Below, one piece after another: positions 1 through 7,090 of a stretch of DNA of 14,932 bases. The stretch spans positions 1 through 14,932 of the forward strand of contig JAITBC010000372.1 in NCBI GenBank assembly GCA_031283785.1, given 5' to 3'. Source of the DNA: Tannerella sp. (lineage in GTDB: Bacteria; Bacteroidota; Bacteroidia; Bacteroidales; Tannerellaceae). The position numbers were made by a program, and so were the translations under genes. Under the pieces are notes generated by a model. That model saw only the letters and a list, made by a program, of their open reading frames with translations. It was not told the origin of the DNA and made no database searches. Numbering within the stretch: position 1 is the first letter of the stretch; every line of letters starts with the position of its first letter.

Positions 1-29
1 CCTTTTCCGCAGAACGCCGGCCCGATCAT
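1..29 (-). CDS. 5' end of an unidentified downstream gene (partial)
   Basis: An ATG at 29-27 overlaps the dehydrogenase stop codon (TGA at 28-26) in the ATGA arrangement typical of translationally coupled genes. Nine full codons are visible before the window edge (MIGPAFCGK). This is too short to identify a family. The overlap suggests the next gene of the same transcript, but a chance ATG cannot be excluded. Confidence 0.35.
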
Positions 30-1063
30 GAAAACTCAATCATCGCTTTCATCACACCCTCCCGATAGCCGGCCACCAGGTCGAAAGCCTTTTGCGTGTC
101 CGGCAGTTTGAAGCGGTGAGTAATCCAGTGGTCGACCGGAACGGAGCCGTCGGCAATTACCCGGACGGCTTCCCTGTCGCAACCGTTTTGCCGGCGGACG
201 TTTCGGATACAAATCTCCTTCCGGCGCAAGTCATCTACCGGAAACGAAAACCGTGAAAATTCCGGAATCCCAACAATCAATAGTGTGCCGCCGGGTTTGA
301 GCAGCCGGACAGCCTGGTCGAGCGCTTCCTGCCGGCCACAGCACTCAAACACCAGGTCAAGCAGCAGCGGCTCCACGGCGGCGATCCCGGATACGGCGTC
401 TTCACGTATGACGTTGTACGTAGCCGTCGCTCCGCTTTGACGGGCGATAGCCAGGCGTTCGTCGATTTTGTCGGTCACGTGAACGGTCGCCGCGCCGGAC
501 AGCCGGACAGCCGCCAGCACACTTAACCCGATGGGGCCGGAACCCAGGATGGCCACACGTTTGTCCTGCATCGCACCGCCCAACCGCGTCGCATACAGTC
601 CAATGGCCAGCGGTTCGGAGATGGCAGCCTGCTCAAAACTCATGGACTCGGGAATGGGAATACAACTGCCCTGAGGCATTACGATACATTCCGACAGACA
701 GCCGTCGGCCTGCCCCGGACAACCGAGAAAACGGAGCTTGCGGCAGGTATGCGGCCGACCGGCCAGACACTGGTCGCACGCACCGCATGGCATCGCCGGC
801 TCAATGGCAACACGGTCGCCGACTCGCAACGAATGAACGCCGGCGCCAACTTTCTCCACGTACCCGGCGCCCTCGTGACCGACCGGAAACGGATATTGTA
901 CTACCTGCGAACCGATTCTACCGGTCACGTAGTAATGTACATCCGAACCGCAGACGCCTGTCGCCTGCATCCGGATCAGGACATCCGTGTCTTCCCGAAC
1001 GTCCGGTTGAGGGAGGTCGAACAGCTCCATCCGACGCAATCCCGTCAATTGCATTGATTTCAT
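26..1063 (-). CDS. Zinc-dependent medium-chain dehydrogenase, sorbitol/xylitol (polyol) dehydrogenase type
   Basis: A cytoplasmic oxidoreductase of 345 residues, the usual length for polyol/L-iditol 2-dehydrogenases of the MDR superfamily, which oxidise a secondary alcohol of a polyol to a ketose using NAD+. Visible features are the catalytic-zinc ligands Cys38 (in GVCGSD), His63-Glu64 (GHEGAG) and Glu150 (SEPLA). The four structural-zinc cysteines are at 93, 96, 99 and 107. A Rossmann nucleotide-binding loop (GSGPIG, 174-179) is followed by Asp198 at the end of the second strand, which favours NAD over NADP. All key residues are intact. It sits downstream of the FKBP operon but behind a strong terminator and its own possible promoter, so it is probably a separate unit. 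The substrate (sorbitol, xylitol, threonine-like or other) cannot be told from sequence. Met4 is an alternative start. Confidence 0.88.
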   Translation of the reverse strand: MKSMQLTGLRRMELFDLPQPDVREDTDVLIRMQATGVCGSDVHYYVTGRIGSQVVQYPFPVGHEGAGYVEKVGAGVHSLRVGDRVAIEPAMPCGACDQCLAGRPHTCRKLRFLGCPGQADGCLSECIVMPQGSCIPIPESMSFEQAAISEPLAIGLYATRLGGAMQDKRVAILGSGPIGLSVLAAVRLSGAATVHVTDKIDERLAIARQSGATATYNVIREDAVSGIAAVEPLLLDLVFECCGRQEALDQAVRLLKPGGTLLIVGIPEFSRFSFPVDDLRRKEICIRNVRRQNGCDREAVRVIADGSVPVDHWITHRFKLPDTQKAFDLVAGYREGVMKAMIEFS

Positions 1064-1088
1064 AAATAACTCTATTTAAAACAGGTGA

Positions 1089-1121
1089 TAAAAGTAGTGG
1101 TTTTTTGCGAAATGGCTTCAA
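1089..1121 (-). promoter_or_regulatory. Possible promoter for the polyol-dehydrogenase gene
   Basis: On the minus strand TACTTTTA (1096-1089) matches seven of eight positions of the Bacteroidota -7 consensus TAnnTTTG. A TTG (1121-1119) lies 22 bp upstream, a tolerable -33 position. It lies between the upstream operon's terminator and the ATG at 1063. The spacing is somewhat long and the last base of the box deviates, so this is tentative. Confidence 0.4.
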
Positions 1122-1203
1122 GGAAGCTTCAAAAAGGGTGCATTTCAAATCCTGCCGAAGACTTGCAATGGCATAGGATGCTTGCGCTGCATGGCGATTT
1201 CAG

Positions 1204-1249
1204 AAAAAAGAAATCGACAGTCACGCATTTTCGCGCAACTGTCGATTTC
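1204..1249 (-). terminator. Intrinsic terminator of the FKBP operon
   Basis: A perfect 12-bp inverted repeat (GAAATCGACAGT at 1210-1221, ACTGTCGATTTC at 1238-1249) encloses a 16-nt loop with three further G-C/C-G pairs (1224-1226 with 1233-1235). Read on the minus strand, the stem is followed directly by TTTTTT (1209-1204). It begins about 20 bp after the stop codon of the last FKBP gene. Confidence 0.88.
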
Positions 1250-1269
1250 GTTACAAAAGATTCAACTTC

Positions 1270-2007
1270 TTACCTGTTCTCAATCCCAAGCAGCTCTACT
1301 TCAAATTCAAGCACGCTGTTTGGTTTGATTACCTGGCCGGCGCCATGCGGTCCATAGCCCAGTTCCGAAGGAATCCATACCTGGTATTTGGAACCAACCG
1401 GCATCAGTTGCAACAGTTCCGACCAGCCTTGAATGACTTGTGTGACGCCGAAAACCGCCGGCTCGCCGCGTTCTATCGAACTGTCAAACACGGTTCCGTC
1501 CAATAATTTACCGGTATAATGCACTTTGACCGTGTCGCTGACGGTGGGTTTCAGGCCGGTACCTTCCGTGAGCACCTTGTATTGCAGACCCGATTCGGTC
1601 GTAATTACAGCTTCTGCGGTTTTGTTTTCCGCCAGGAAACGGTCTCCCTTTTCCTTTTCAGCCTCGACTTCCTTCTGCTGGATGTCCATCAGGTAGGCTT
1701 GGATATAGGCTTGCGCCGCTTCCGCCGTCATCGCCTGCGCGGAATCGCCGTCTATCGCGTGCAGGAATCCTTCCTTCAGGGCTTCCAGGTTGCTCTCGCC
1801 TCCGGGGAAATTCTTCATGCTTTCGCGCAAACCGTTTCCGTAACTGACGCCGATCGAATAACAGACCGTATCCACTGCCGTCGCCAGCGTGTGGGGAGCG
1901 TGAAGCGTTGCCATCGAAACCGTATCCGTTGCATTTTTTGCCGTGCGGCAGGAGGCAATGACGGTCATCACGACTGCCGCAACTATCCACAGACTGTATT
2001 TTTTCAT
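1270..2007 (-). CDS. FKBP-type peptidyl-prolyl cis-trans isomerase, lipoprotein (third gene of a tandem trio)
   Basis: A proline isomerase/foldase likely anchored in the cell envelope. From the chosen ATG at 2007 the protein has 245 residues: a lipoprotein signal (MKKYSLWIVAAVV, lipobox I-A-S-C with Cys20), an FKBP_N-like helical dimerisation region (TVCYSIGVSYGNG onward), and a C-terminal FKBP domain from SGLQYKV. The active-site aromatic set of the family is present: VHYTG, TVFDSS, VIQGW, ELGYG and LEFEVEL. A further in-frame ATG at 2037 exists but would overlap the stop of the preceding gene and bury the signal peptide, so 2007 is preferred (16 bp intergenic). It is strikingly similar in DNA and protein to the gene just upstream. 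It is the last gene before a strong terminator. Confidence 0.9.
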   Translation of the reverse strand: MKKYSLWIVAAVVMTVIASCRTAKNATDTVSMATLHAPHTLATAVDTVCYSIGVSYGNGLRESMKNFPGGESNLEALKEGFLHAIDGDSAQAMTAEAAQAYIQAYLMDIQQKEVEAEKEKGDRFLAENKTAEAVITTESGLQYKVLTEGTGLKPTVSDTVKVHYTGKLLDGTVFDSSIERGEPAVFGVTQVIQGWSELLQLMPVGSKYQVWIPSELGYGPHGAGQVIKPNSVLEFEVELLGIENR

Positions 2008-2023
2008 TTCCCGACAGTCTATA

Positions 2024-2752
2024 TTATTTCTTTGCATTTACAATCTCCAGCAGTTCCACCTCGAATTCAAGCGTGCTGTTGGGTTTGATCATCTGGCCGG
2101 CGCCTTGCGGTCCATAGCCCAGTTCCGAGGGAATCCATACCTGATATTTGGAACCGACCGGCATGATTAGCAGTACTTCCGTCCAGCCGGGTATCACGCC
2201 GGTTACGGGGAAGGTTGCCGGTTCGCCACGCTGTACCGAACTGTCGAATACGGTTCCGTCCAGTAATTTGCCGGTATAATGCACTTTGACCGTGTCGCTG
2301 GTGGTGGGTTTCGCACCGGTACCCTCTGTGAGCACCTTGTATTGCAAGCCGCTCTCGGTCGTAATCACACCTTCCTTGCTCTTGTTTGCCTTGAGGAAAG
2401 CATCTCCTTCGGCTTTCGTCGCTTCACCTTCTTTTGCCTCTTCAGCCATCAGATACTTTTGGATAAACGCCTGGGCACCGTCTATCTCCATTTTCAAAGA
2501 ACCGGTGTCGCCTTTGATCGCGGTGAGAAATCCGGCAATGAGTGCATCTACGTTGGCAGGTCCGCCGGGAAAGGTTTTCAGACTATTTCCCAAACCGTTA
2601 CCGTAGTTCACGCCGATCGCATAACTGACACTATCGACTCCCGTCTTCAAGCTTACATTTGTATTCACTTTCTGGCCACACGCAATGACCGTCATTCCCA
2701 TTACGGCAACACATATCGTCGCCATTACATTCATTTTTTTCATCTTTTTCAT
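2024..2752 (-). CDS. FKBP-type peptidyl-prolyl cis-trans isomerase, lipoprotein (second gene of the trio)
   Basis: A protein of 242 residues with a lysine-rich N terminus, a hydrophobic stretch and a lipobox ending V-I-A-C at Cys25, so probably a lipoprotein of the periplasmic face. The FKBP_N-like region begins at VSYAIGVNYGNG. The catalytic domain from SGLQYKV carries the same conserved VHYTG, TVFDSS, VIPGW, ELGYG and LEFEVEL segments as the next gene. Expected activity is cis-trans isomerisation of X-Pro bonds during folding of exported proteins (family knowledge). Spacing to the flanking genes is 23 bp upstream and 16 bp downstream, so co-transcription is likely. The signal region and the linker differ most from the paralog, while the C-terminal 100 codons are nearly the same. 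Confidence 0.92.
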   Translation of the reverse strand: MKKMKKMNVMATICVAVMGMTVIACGQKVNTNVSLKTGVDSVSYAIGVNYGNGLGNSLKTFPGGPANVDALIAGFLTAIKGDTGSLKMEIDGAQAFIQKYLMAEEAKEGEATKAEGDAFLKANKSKEGVITTESGLQYKVLTEGTGAKPTTSDTVKVHYTGKLLDGTVFDSSVQRGEPATFPVTGVIPGWTEVLLIMPVGSKYQVWIPSELGYGPQGAGQMIKPNSTLEFEVELLEIVNAKK

Positions 2753-2775
2753 CTTAAAAATGTTATCTACTCTTT

Positions 2776-3360
2776 TTATATAATATTCAATAGTTCCACG
2801 TCAAAAATCAACGTGCTGTCAGGTTCGATCATCTGGCCGGCGCCCTGTTTGCCATACGCCAGTTCGGAGGGAATGAACAGCCGCCATTTGGCGCCCGTCT
2901 CCATCCGTTGCAGCGCTTCCACCCATCCGGGAATGACTTGCGAGAGGCCGAAAACCGCCGGTTCGCCGCGTTGTACGGAACTGTCGAACACAACGCCGTT
3001 GATCAGCGTCCCGTGATAGTGACACCTGACCTTGTCCGATGCTTTCGGTTTCTCTCCGTTCCCCTTTTTCAGCACTTCATATTGCAAACCGCTCGGCAAT
3101 TCCACTACGCCGGCTTTTTCCCTGTTTATCCGCAGGAACTCCGCGCCTGCCTGTTTGTTGAGCGCAGACTTGTCGTCCTGAAGCTGCACGAAATAATCAT
3201 TGACGATCTGCTTGGCTTCCCGGTAATCAATGGCCGGTTGAACATCCGATAAAACATCGTTCAATCCTTTCATGAAATCCGTAACATTCACAACCTTGAT
3301 ACCAGAGTTGCGAAAATTGTTTCCAATGCTCAAACCAAGTGCATAACTTATTTTATCCAT
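2776..3360 (-). CDS. FKBP-type peptidyl-prolyl cis-trans isomerase without signal peptide (first gene of the trio)
   Basis: A protein of 194 residues beginning MDKISYALGLSIGNN, which is directly the FKBP_N-like helical region. There is no signal peptide or lipobox, so it is predicted cytoplasmic, unlike its two neighbours. The C-terminal FKBP domain from SGLQYEV has CHYHG, VVFDSS, VIPGW, ELAYG and LIFDVEL, so the binding-pocket aromatic residues are kept. It is more diverged from the other two than they are from each other. It is the promoter-proximal gene of the operon, with a 23-bp gap to the next gene. The ATG at 3360 lies about 30 nt after the predicted transcription start. Confidence 0.92.
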   Translation of the reverse strand: MDKISYALGLSIGNNFRNSGIKVVNVTDFMKGLNDVLSDVQPAIDYREAKQIVNDYFVQLQDDKSALNKQAGAEFLRINREKAGVVELPSGLQYEVLKKGNGEKPKASDKVRCHYHGTLINGVVFDSSVQRGEPAVFGLSQVIPGWVEALQRMETGAKWRLFIPSELAYGKQGAGQMIEPDSTLIFDVELLNII

Positions 3361-3395
3361 TCACGTATCGCTGTTTACCCAAGTAAATTAGCTCA

Positions 3396-3424
3396 CAAAG
3401 ATAATACTTAATTCATGATTCCAA
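3396..3424 (-). promoter_or_regulatory. Promoter of the FKBP operon
   Basis: On the minus strand TATCTTTG (3403-3396) is a perfect match to the Bacteroidota -7 box TAnnTTTG. TTG (3424-3422) lies 18 bp upstream, close to the expected -33 spacing. The predicted start is near 3389, giving a leader of roughly 30 nt before the ATG at 3360. Confidence 0.7.
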
Positions 3425-3723
3425 CTGTTATTTGCATTTTTTTGGCTAAATCTTTTTTTGCAGCGCTATTCACAGAAAAAGGATACAGGGTCTAAGACCG
3501 GACTTTGCGGTGTAGACGATTTTTGCAAAGCCTTTTCAACAAAGAGGACAAAAACGCCCAAGTTAACCGAAGACGGCAGGAAACGCCTGAGGGAACTTTG
3601 CTTATCCGAAACGCAGGTTATGGGATCATATTAAGTTGCCGTATTCGTGAAAACACAAACGGAATGCCGGATTTTGTTTCTCCGATACGACAATTTGAAA
3701 TGCACTCTAATACTTCGCACAAA
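3425..3723. other. Intergenic stretch, no supported gene
   Basis: This stretch separates the FKBP operon promoter from a possible gene remnant. It contains a 6-bp inverted repeat (CTTTGC near 3503, GCAAAG near 3525) and a short palindrome GGTCTAAGACC (near 3489). A plus-strand open frame from 3505 (84 codons) has no recognisable domain, promoter box or signal peptide and is probably non-coding or decayed sequence leading into the remnant at 3724. Confidence 0.5.
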
Positions 3724-3832
3724 GTATATCCGGAAGGCTTTATACCGCGTGAGGTATAATCAATTATTCATTCCGGGGAACCTGATCGACCTGTCCGGAC
3801 GTAAGCTTGTATGGGGGACTACTAACCACTAA
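3724..3832 (+). pseudogene. Possible decayed T9SS C-terminal sorting-tail remnant
   Basis: On the plus strand one frame reads KVYPEGFIPREV then stops. The next frame reads NQLFIPGNLIDLSGRKLV and ends with a stop at 3830. Joined by a single-base shift near 3755-3765, this resembles the end of a type IX secretion system type A sorting domain: a V-Y-P motif, a short beta strand (LFI), then a strand like IYDLSGRKV about 20 residues later. The DLSGRKLV segment is the strongest part. No upstream body of a secreted protein is recognisable. It could be chance; the gene would be broken in any case. Confidence 0.3.
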
Positions 3833-3890
3833 CCATTAACAACGCCTATTTCTGCGCAAAATCTTCCCGCGTGCAGTATAATTCCACTCT

Positions 3891-5321
3891 TTACTGCTCA
3901 AAGTGAAAAGGGAAAATATCCGATTTTTCGTGTGCCTTTTTCATGATTTCCAACATTTCGGCAACGGTTTCCGGATGTTGTCGAGCTACATTGTTGTCTT
4001 CATGAATATCCCGAGACAAGTCATACAGTTCGACAACCGTTTGATCGGGATTATCGACCTGTAATTGAATCGCTTTCCAATGGCCTTTTCTTACAGCAAT
4101 TTTACCTCCCATTTCATGAAATTCCCAGTAAAGCCAGGCATGTTGTTCCTGTTTTCCCTTTCCTAACAGAGTTGGCAGAAAAGATATACCATCCGTTTTG
4201 CCACAAATGTCTATTCCGGCTAAATCCGCCAGCGCAGGCATGAGATCCCAGAAAGCGGAAACATGATCGGTTCTGCTTCCGGCCTTCACTTTCCCGGGAT
4301 ACCTGACTATGAACGGTACCCGTATCCCTCCTTCATACATGTCGCGTTTTGTCCCGCGTAATGGGCCGTAACTTTTGAAAAAGTCAGGATCGGCACCTCC
4401 CTCGCGATGTGGGCCATTGTCACTGGTTATCATGAGGATGGTGTTTCGTTCAAGTCCCAACTGTTTCAGTTTTCCTGCGATTTCTCCGACATATGCATCC
4501 AATCGAGTAACCATGGCTGCAAAATCGGTTTTGGGATGCGGTGTGCTTCCATAGCCTCCGGTTTTATATCCATTTCCGTCATCTACCCCTTGATAGGGAT
4601 CCTCTGGAAACAGGTTTTTATATTTCATAAGAATACTGTCGTCCGGATGGGTCAATTCCGCATGAGGTATTACATAAGTCAGGAAAGCAAAGAATGGTTG
4701 GTCTCGGTTTGCTTCGATGAAATGCAAAGCCTGCCCGTGTATCAGATCTTGTGAATACTGCTCCTTCCCATATCCTGTATTTCCACGCAGCCAGACCGTA
4801 TCACGATTGTGCCACAATCGGTAAGGATAATAGTTGTGTGCCAGTCGCTGGCAGTTGTATCCGTAAAATTCATCGAATCCCTGATTTTCCGGAGATCCTT
4901 CCGATCCCGGGTAACCCAACCCCCATTTCCCAAAACACCCTGTGACGTATCCCGCTTCTTTCAGCATTTTCGCAAGGGTGTATGTATTGCCCGGTTGTGG
5001 CCACTGACCTTCGGGGCGGACTTCCCGGTTGCCCCGAATAGGGCAATGTCCGGTATGCAACCCTGTTAATAGAGAAGAACGGGAAGGTGCACTGACGGTG
5101 CACCCTGCATAATGTTGAGTAAACAACATACCTTCTTCCGCCAGCCGGTCGATGTGAGGTGTTTTAATGTATTGCTGCCCGTAACAGCCAAAATCTCCGT
5201 AACCCAGATCATCGGCAATGATATAGACAATGTTGACGGGCTTTTCGGCTGTTTTCTCATTACACCCCGCAATCAATGGAAACAGAAGCGCCGTACCGCA
5301 TACATGTTGAAATTCTTTCAT
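3891..5321 (-). CDS. Sulfatase (arylsulfatase family S1), serine-type, lipoprotein
   Basis: A 476-residue alkaline-phosphatase-superfamily sulfatase that hydrolyses sulfate esters, probably from a glycan. The N terminus carries a lipoprotein signal (FPLIAGC, Cys20). Metal-binding Asp37-Asp38 (IIADDLGYGD) and the maturation motif S-A-P-S-R (Ser77, Pro79, Arg81) followed by SSLLTGLHTGH are present. FGKWGLG supplies the conserved Lys132, and ITSDNGPHREGG carries the second metal-ligand pair. The C-terminal subdomain ends with the usual WKAIQLQ and LYDLSRDIHE segments. Because the residue converted to formylglycine is Ser, an anaerobic radical-SAM maturase (anSME) is needed; none is encoded here. 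It is the last gene of the PUL, 43 bp after the glycoside-hydrolase-like gene. No clear U-tract terminator was seen after it, only a 6-bp hairpin (GCAGTA/TACTGC) starting at the stop codon. The sulfated substrate is unknown. Confidence 0.92.
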   Translation of the reverse strand: MKEFQHVCGTALLFPLIAGCNEKTAEKPVNIVYIIADDLGYGDFGCYGQQYIKTPHIDRLAEEGMLFTQHYAGCTVSAPSRSSLLTGLHTGHCPIRGNREVRPEGQWPQPGNTYTLAKMLKEAGYVTGCFGKWGLGYPGSEGSPENQGFDEFYGYNCQRLAHNYYPYRLWHNRDTVWLRGNTGYGKEQYSQDLIHGQALHFIEANRDQPFFAFLTYVIPHAELTHPDDSILMKYKNLFPEDPYQGVDDGNGYKTGGYGSTPHPKTDFAAMVTRLDAYVGEIAGKLKQLGLERNTILMITSDNGPHREGGADPDFFKSYGPLRGTKRDMYEGGIRVPFIVRYPGKVKAGSRTDHVSAFWDLMPALADLAGIDICGKTDGISFLPTLLGKGKQEQHAWLYWEFHEMGGKIAVRKGHWKAIQLQVDNPDQTVVELYDLSRDIHEDNNVARQHPETVAEMLEIMKKAHEKSDIFPFHFEQ

Positions 5322-5364
5322 AATGAAGCTTATTTGATCAATTCATAAAAATCTTTCTTCACAA

Positions 5365-6966
5365 CTATTTGGCCAGTTGTATTACTAACCCCGGAACGGA
5401 TTGATCTCCGGGATCACCCGCAGAGGTGCCCGTTTTCTCAATAACCATACCTGGAATCATTAACACGTTTCCCGTTATTTTCACCAACTCTTTTATATCC
5501 GCCGACGATTCTGCCAGCAAATCTTGTGCCCAAAGATACTTTATTTCTTCAACAGATTGAGCAAATTCAATAATCAACATGTCATAATAACCAAATATCC
5601 CGATAGGCCGGGTTACATCCTTTACCTGAACGGTCACGATAGCCTTGGGATAAAACCATTGATTTTCAGGCCTCACACGACCTTCGGTCGCAATACAGAC
5701 AGGACCATTCGGATAGGTTGTTGCCATTACATAGGGTGCTTCACCCTCCACTTCGACTTTCGGCAACGGCATATTTCGCGCCATAACGGCCGGCGCACTC
5801 TGATATACGACTTTCCCGTAGGTCGCAGTAGCCCAAGTGTCATATTCGGTGTAGGGATAATAATCAATCAGTTCTTCCGTGGAATAAAGATAGTCTCCAT
5901 TGCCGGCGGCAAATGCCGGAGCAATGCGTGACCAGCGGCCGAAACGTTCCGGTTCGTTCATCCGGTTTTGCATGTGGCGTTTTCCGGAAAGTTGGTGGTG
6001 CAGATCCTTTCCCTTGTAGAGTCGTTCACCGAAATTCGGATGGCGTTTACTGGCAACCAGACACCCTAAACCTGCCGCAACATTGCAGTCATCCTGCAAA
6101 TTCAGGATGGAACGATATGCCGGATTGTTTTTTGTCTGTTTCAGAATGTCATGCGTACGACGTAGCGTTGTAGTTGTCATCAGAATCGGAGAAGCATCGT
6201 AGGTACGGAAAACATCGCTGTGCTGAAGTACCTGCAGCATAAATTCCTGTGCGACTCCTCCAATGTCGTAAACTGACGGATATTCCTTTTTGTCCGAAAT
6301 ATCCCAATCCGGGTTGATATTGCCTCCGGCACCTGTCACATATTCCAGCGTAAGCTCCGGAAAATATTGTTCCTTTGCCTTGAATGCATGGAAGTCCTGT
6401 GTATCTCCACCATCTATTTTCCAATACTTTATCCCGGCATATTTCGACCATTTCACGAATTTCTCGGCATTTTCGGCTGAGACATTTCCCCGTACCCAGA
6501 TGCCAAGTCCACGCCATCCTGAATTTCTGATTTCTTCGTTGAAGAGGCGCAACGATTCCTGAGGTTCAATATTCCCGTAAGGATGGAAGTCACGTACATC
6601 AATTTGCAGGGAGAAAAACGGCTCCGCGCCGGGAATCCGTTCTTTCTCATCTTTTGTCTGCCAACCATGATCAATCAGAAAAAACCAGTCGTTTCGGCCT
6701 CGCGGAAGATACCTTACTGCCCATCCGTCCCGCTCGTTAAAAATATGGTCATGCGTCAGTTCTTCGCGTGCTGCCGAATTGGTAATCTTGTTAAAGTCGG
6801 TGATTTCCCCACCACGTTGTACCCAATAATTCTGTGCATACCAGGTACACCAGTAATTGGGCGACCGGGAAACATGTCCGGGAACCAGATTCGGCGTTTG
6901 AGCCATGGATATTATCGAAAGACAACAAATAAAAATCAAAAAAATAACAATTCTGCCTGTTTTCAT
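5365..6966 (-). CDS. Secreted glycoside-hydrolase-like protein (divergent alpha-galactosidase / clan GH-D type TIM barrel)
   Basis: A 533-residue protein with a type I signal peptide (hydrophobic residues 6-20, likely cleavage after SMA at 22). Segments seen in order are an aromatic N-terminal strand (NYWCTWYAQNYW, 37-48), LIDHGW (97-102) resembling the DDGW of GH27/GH36, GWRGLGIWVRG (150-160), and YWKIDGGD (181-188). In the last, Asp185 occupies the place of the clan GH-D nucleophile (strand-4 Lys-x-Asp). NEPERFGRWSRIAPAF follows, and then a C-terminal beta region. This suggests a retaining alpha-galactosidase-like fold, but the resemblance is by motif only and the family is not certain. It lies between susD and the sulfatase, with a hairpin in the 124-bp gap upstream, and probably acts on the same glycan in the periplasm. 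A non-enzymatic or unclassified member is possible. Confidence 0.6.
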   Translation of the reverse strand: MKTGRIVIFLIFICCLSIISMAQTPNLVPGHVSRSPNYWCTWYAQNYWVQRGGEITDFNKITNSAAREELTHDHIFNERDGWAVRYLPRGRNDWFFLIDHGWQTKDEKERIPGAEPFFSLQIDVRDFHPYGNIEPQESLRLFNEEIRNSGWRGLGIWVRGNVSAENAEKFVKWSKYAGIKYWKIDGGDTQDFHAFKAKEQYFPELTLEYVTGAGGNINPDWDISDKKEYPSVYDIGGVAQEFMLQVLQHSDVFRTYDASPILMTTTTLRRTHDILKQTKNNPAYRSILNLQDDCNVAAGLGCLVASKRHPNFGERLYKGKDLHHQLSGKRHMQNRMNEPERFGRWSRIAPAFAAGNGDYLYSTEELIDYYPYTEYDTWATATYGKVVYQSAPAVMARNMPLPKVEVEGEAPYVMATTYPNGPVCIATEGRVRPENQWFYPKAIVTVQVKDVTRPIGIFGYYDMLIIEFAQSVEEIKYLWAQDLLAESSADIKELVKITGNVLMIPGMVIEKTGTSAGDPGDQSVPGLVIQLAK

Positions 6967-7017
6967 ATCATAATTTTTAATTCATAATTATGCAAAGTGA
7001 ATATGCCTGTCCGAATA

Positions 7018-7079
7018 AAAATGTCCTGCAAATATACTAACATGGCTCCATTTTGCGCATAGATATCGCAGGACATTTT
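7018..7079 (-). terminator. Intercistronic hairpin with U-tract between susD and the hydrolase gene
   Basis: A perfect 12-bp inverted repeat (AAAATGTCCTGC at 7018-7029, GCAGGACATTTT at 7068-7079) with a 38-nt loop. On the minus strand the 3' arm runs into T5 and then ATT. It begins 11 bp after the susD stop codon. It could be a partial terminator or a 3'-end stabiliser that lowers expression of the downstream enzymes relative to susCD. In the rest of the 124-bp gap I see only a weak promoter-like TCACTTTG (7000-6993) with no good -33 partner. Confidence 0.65.
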
Positions 7080-7090
7080 ACTTTCTTTCG

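Noticed and set aside
1519..3016. Long plus-strand open frames opposite the FKBP genes (up to 245 codons).
   Set aside because: They mirror the conserved FKBP genes on the other strand, recur at the same relative place because the genes are duplicates, and show no domains.
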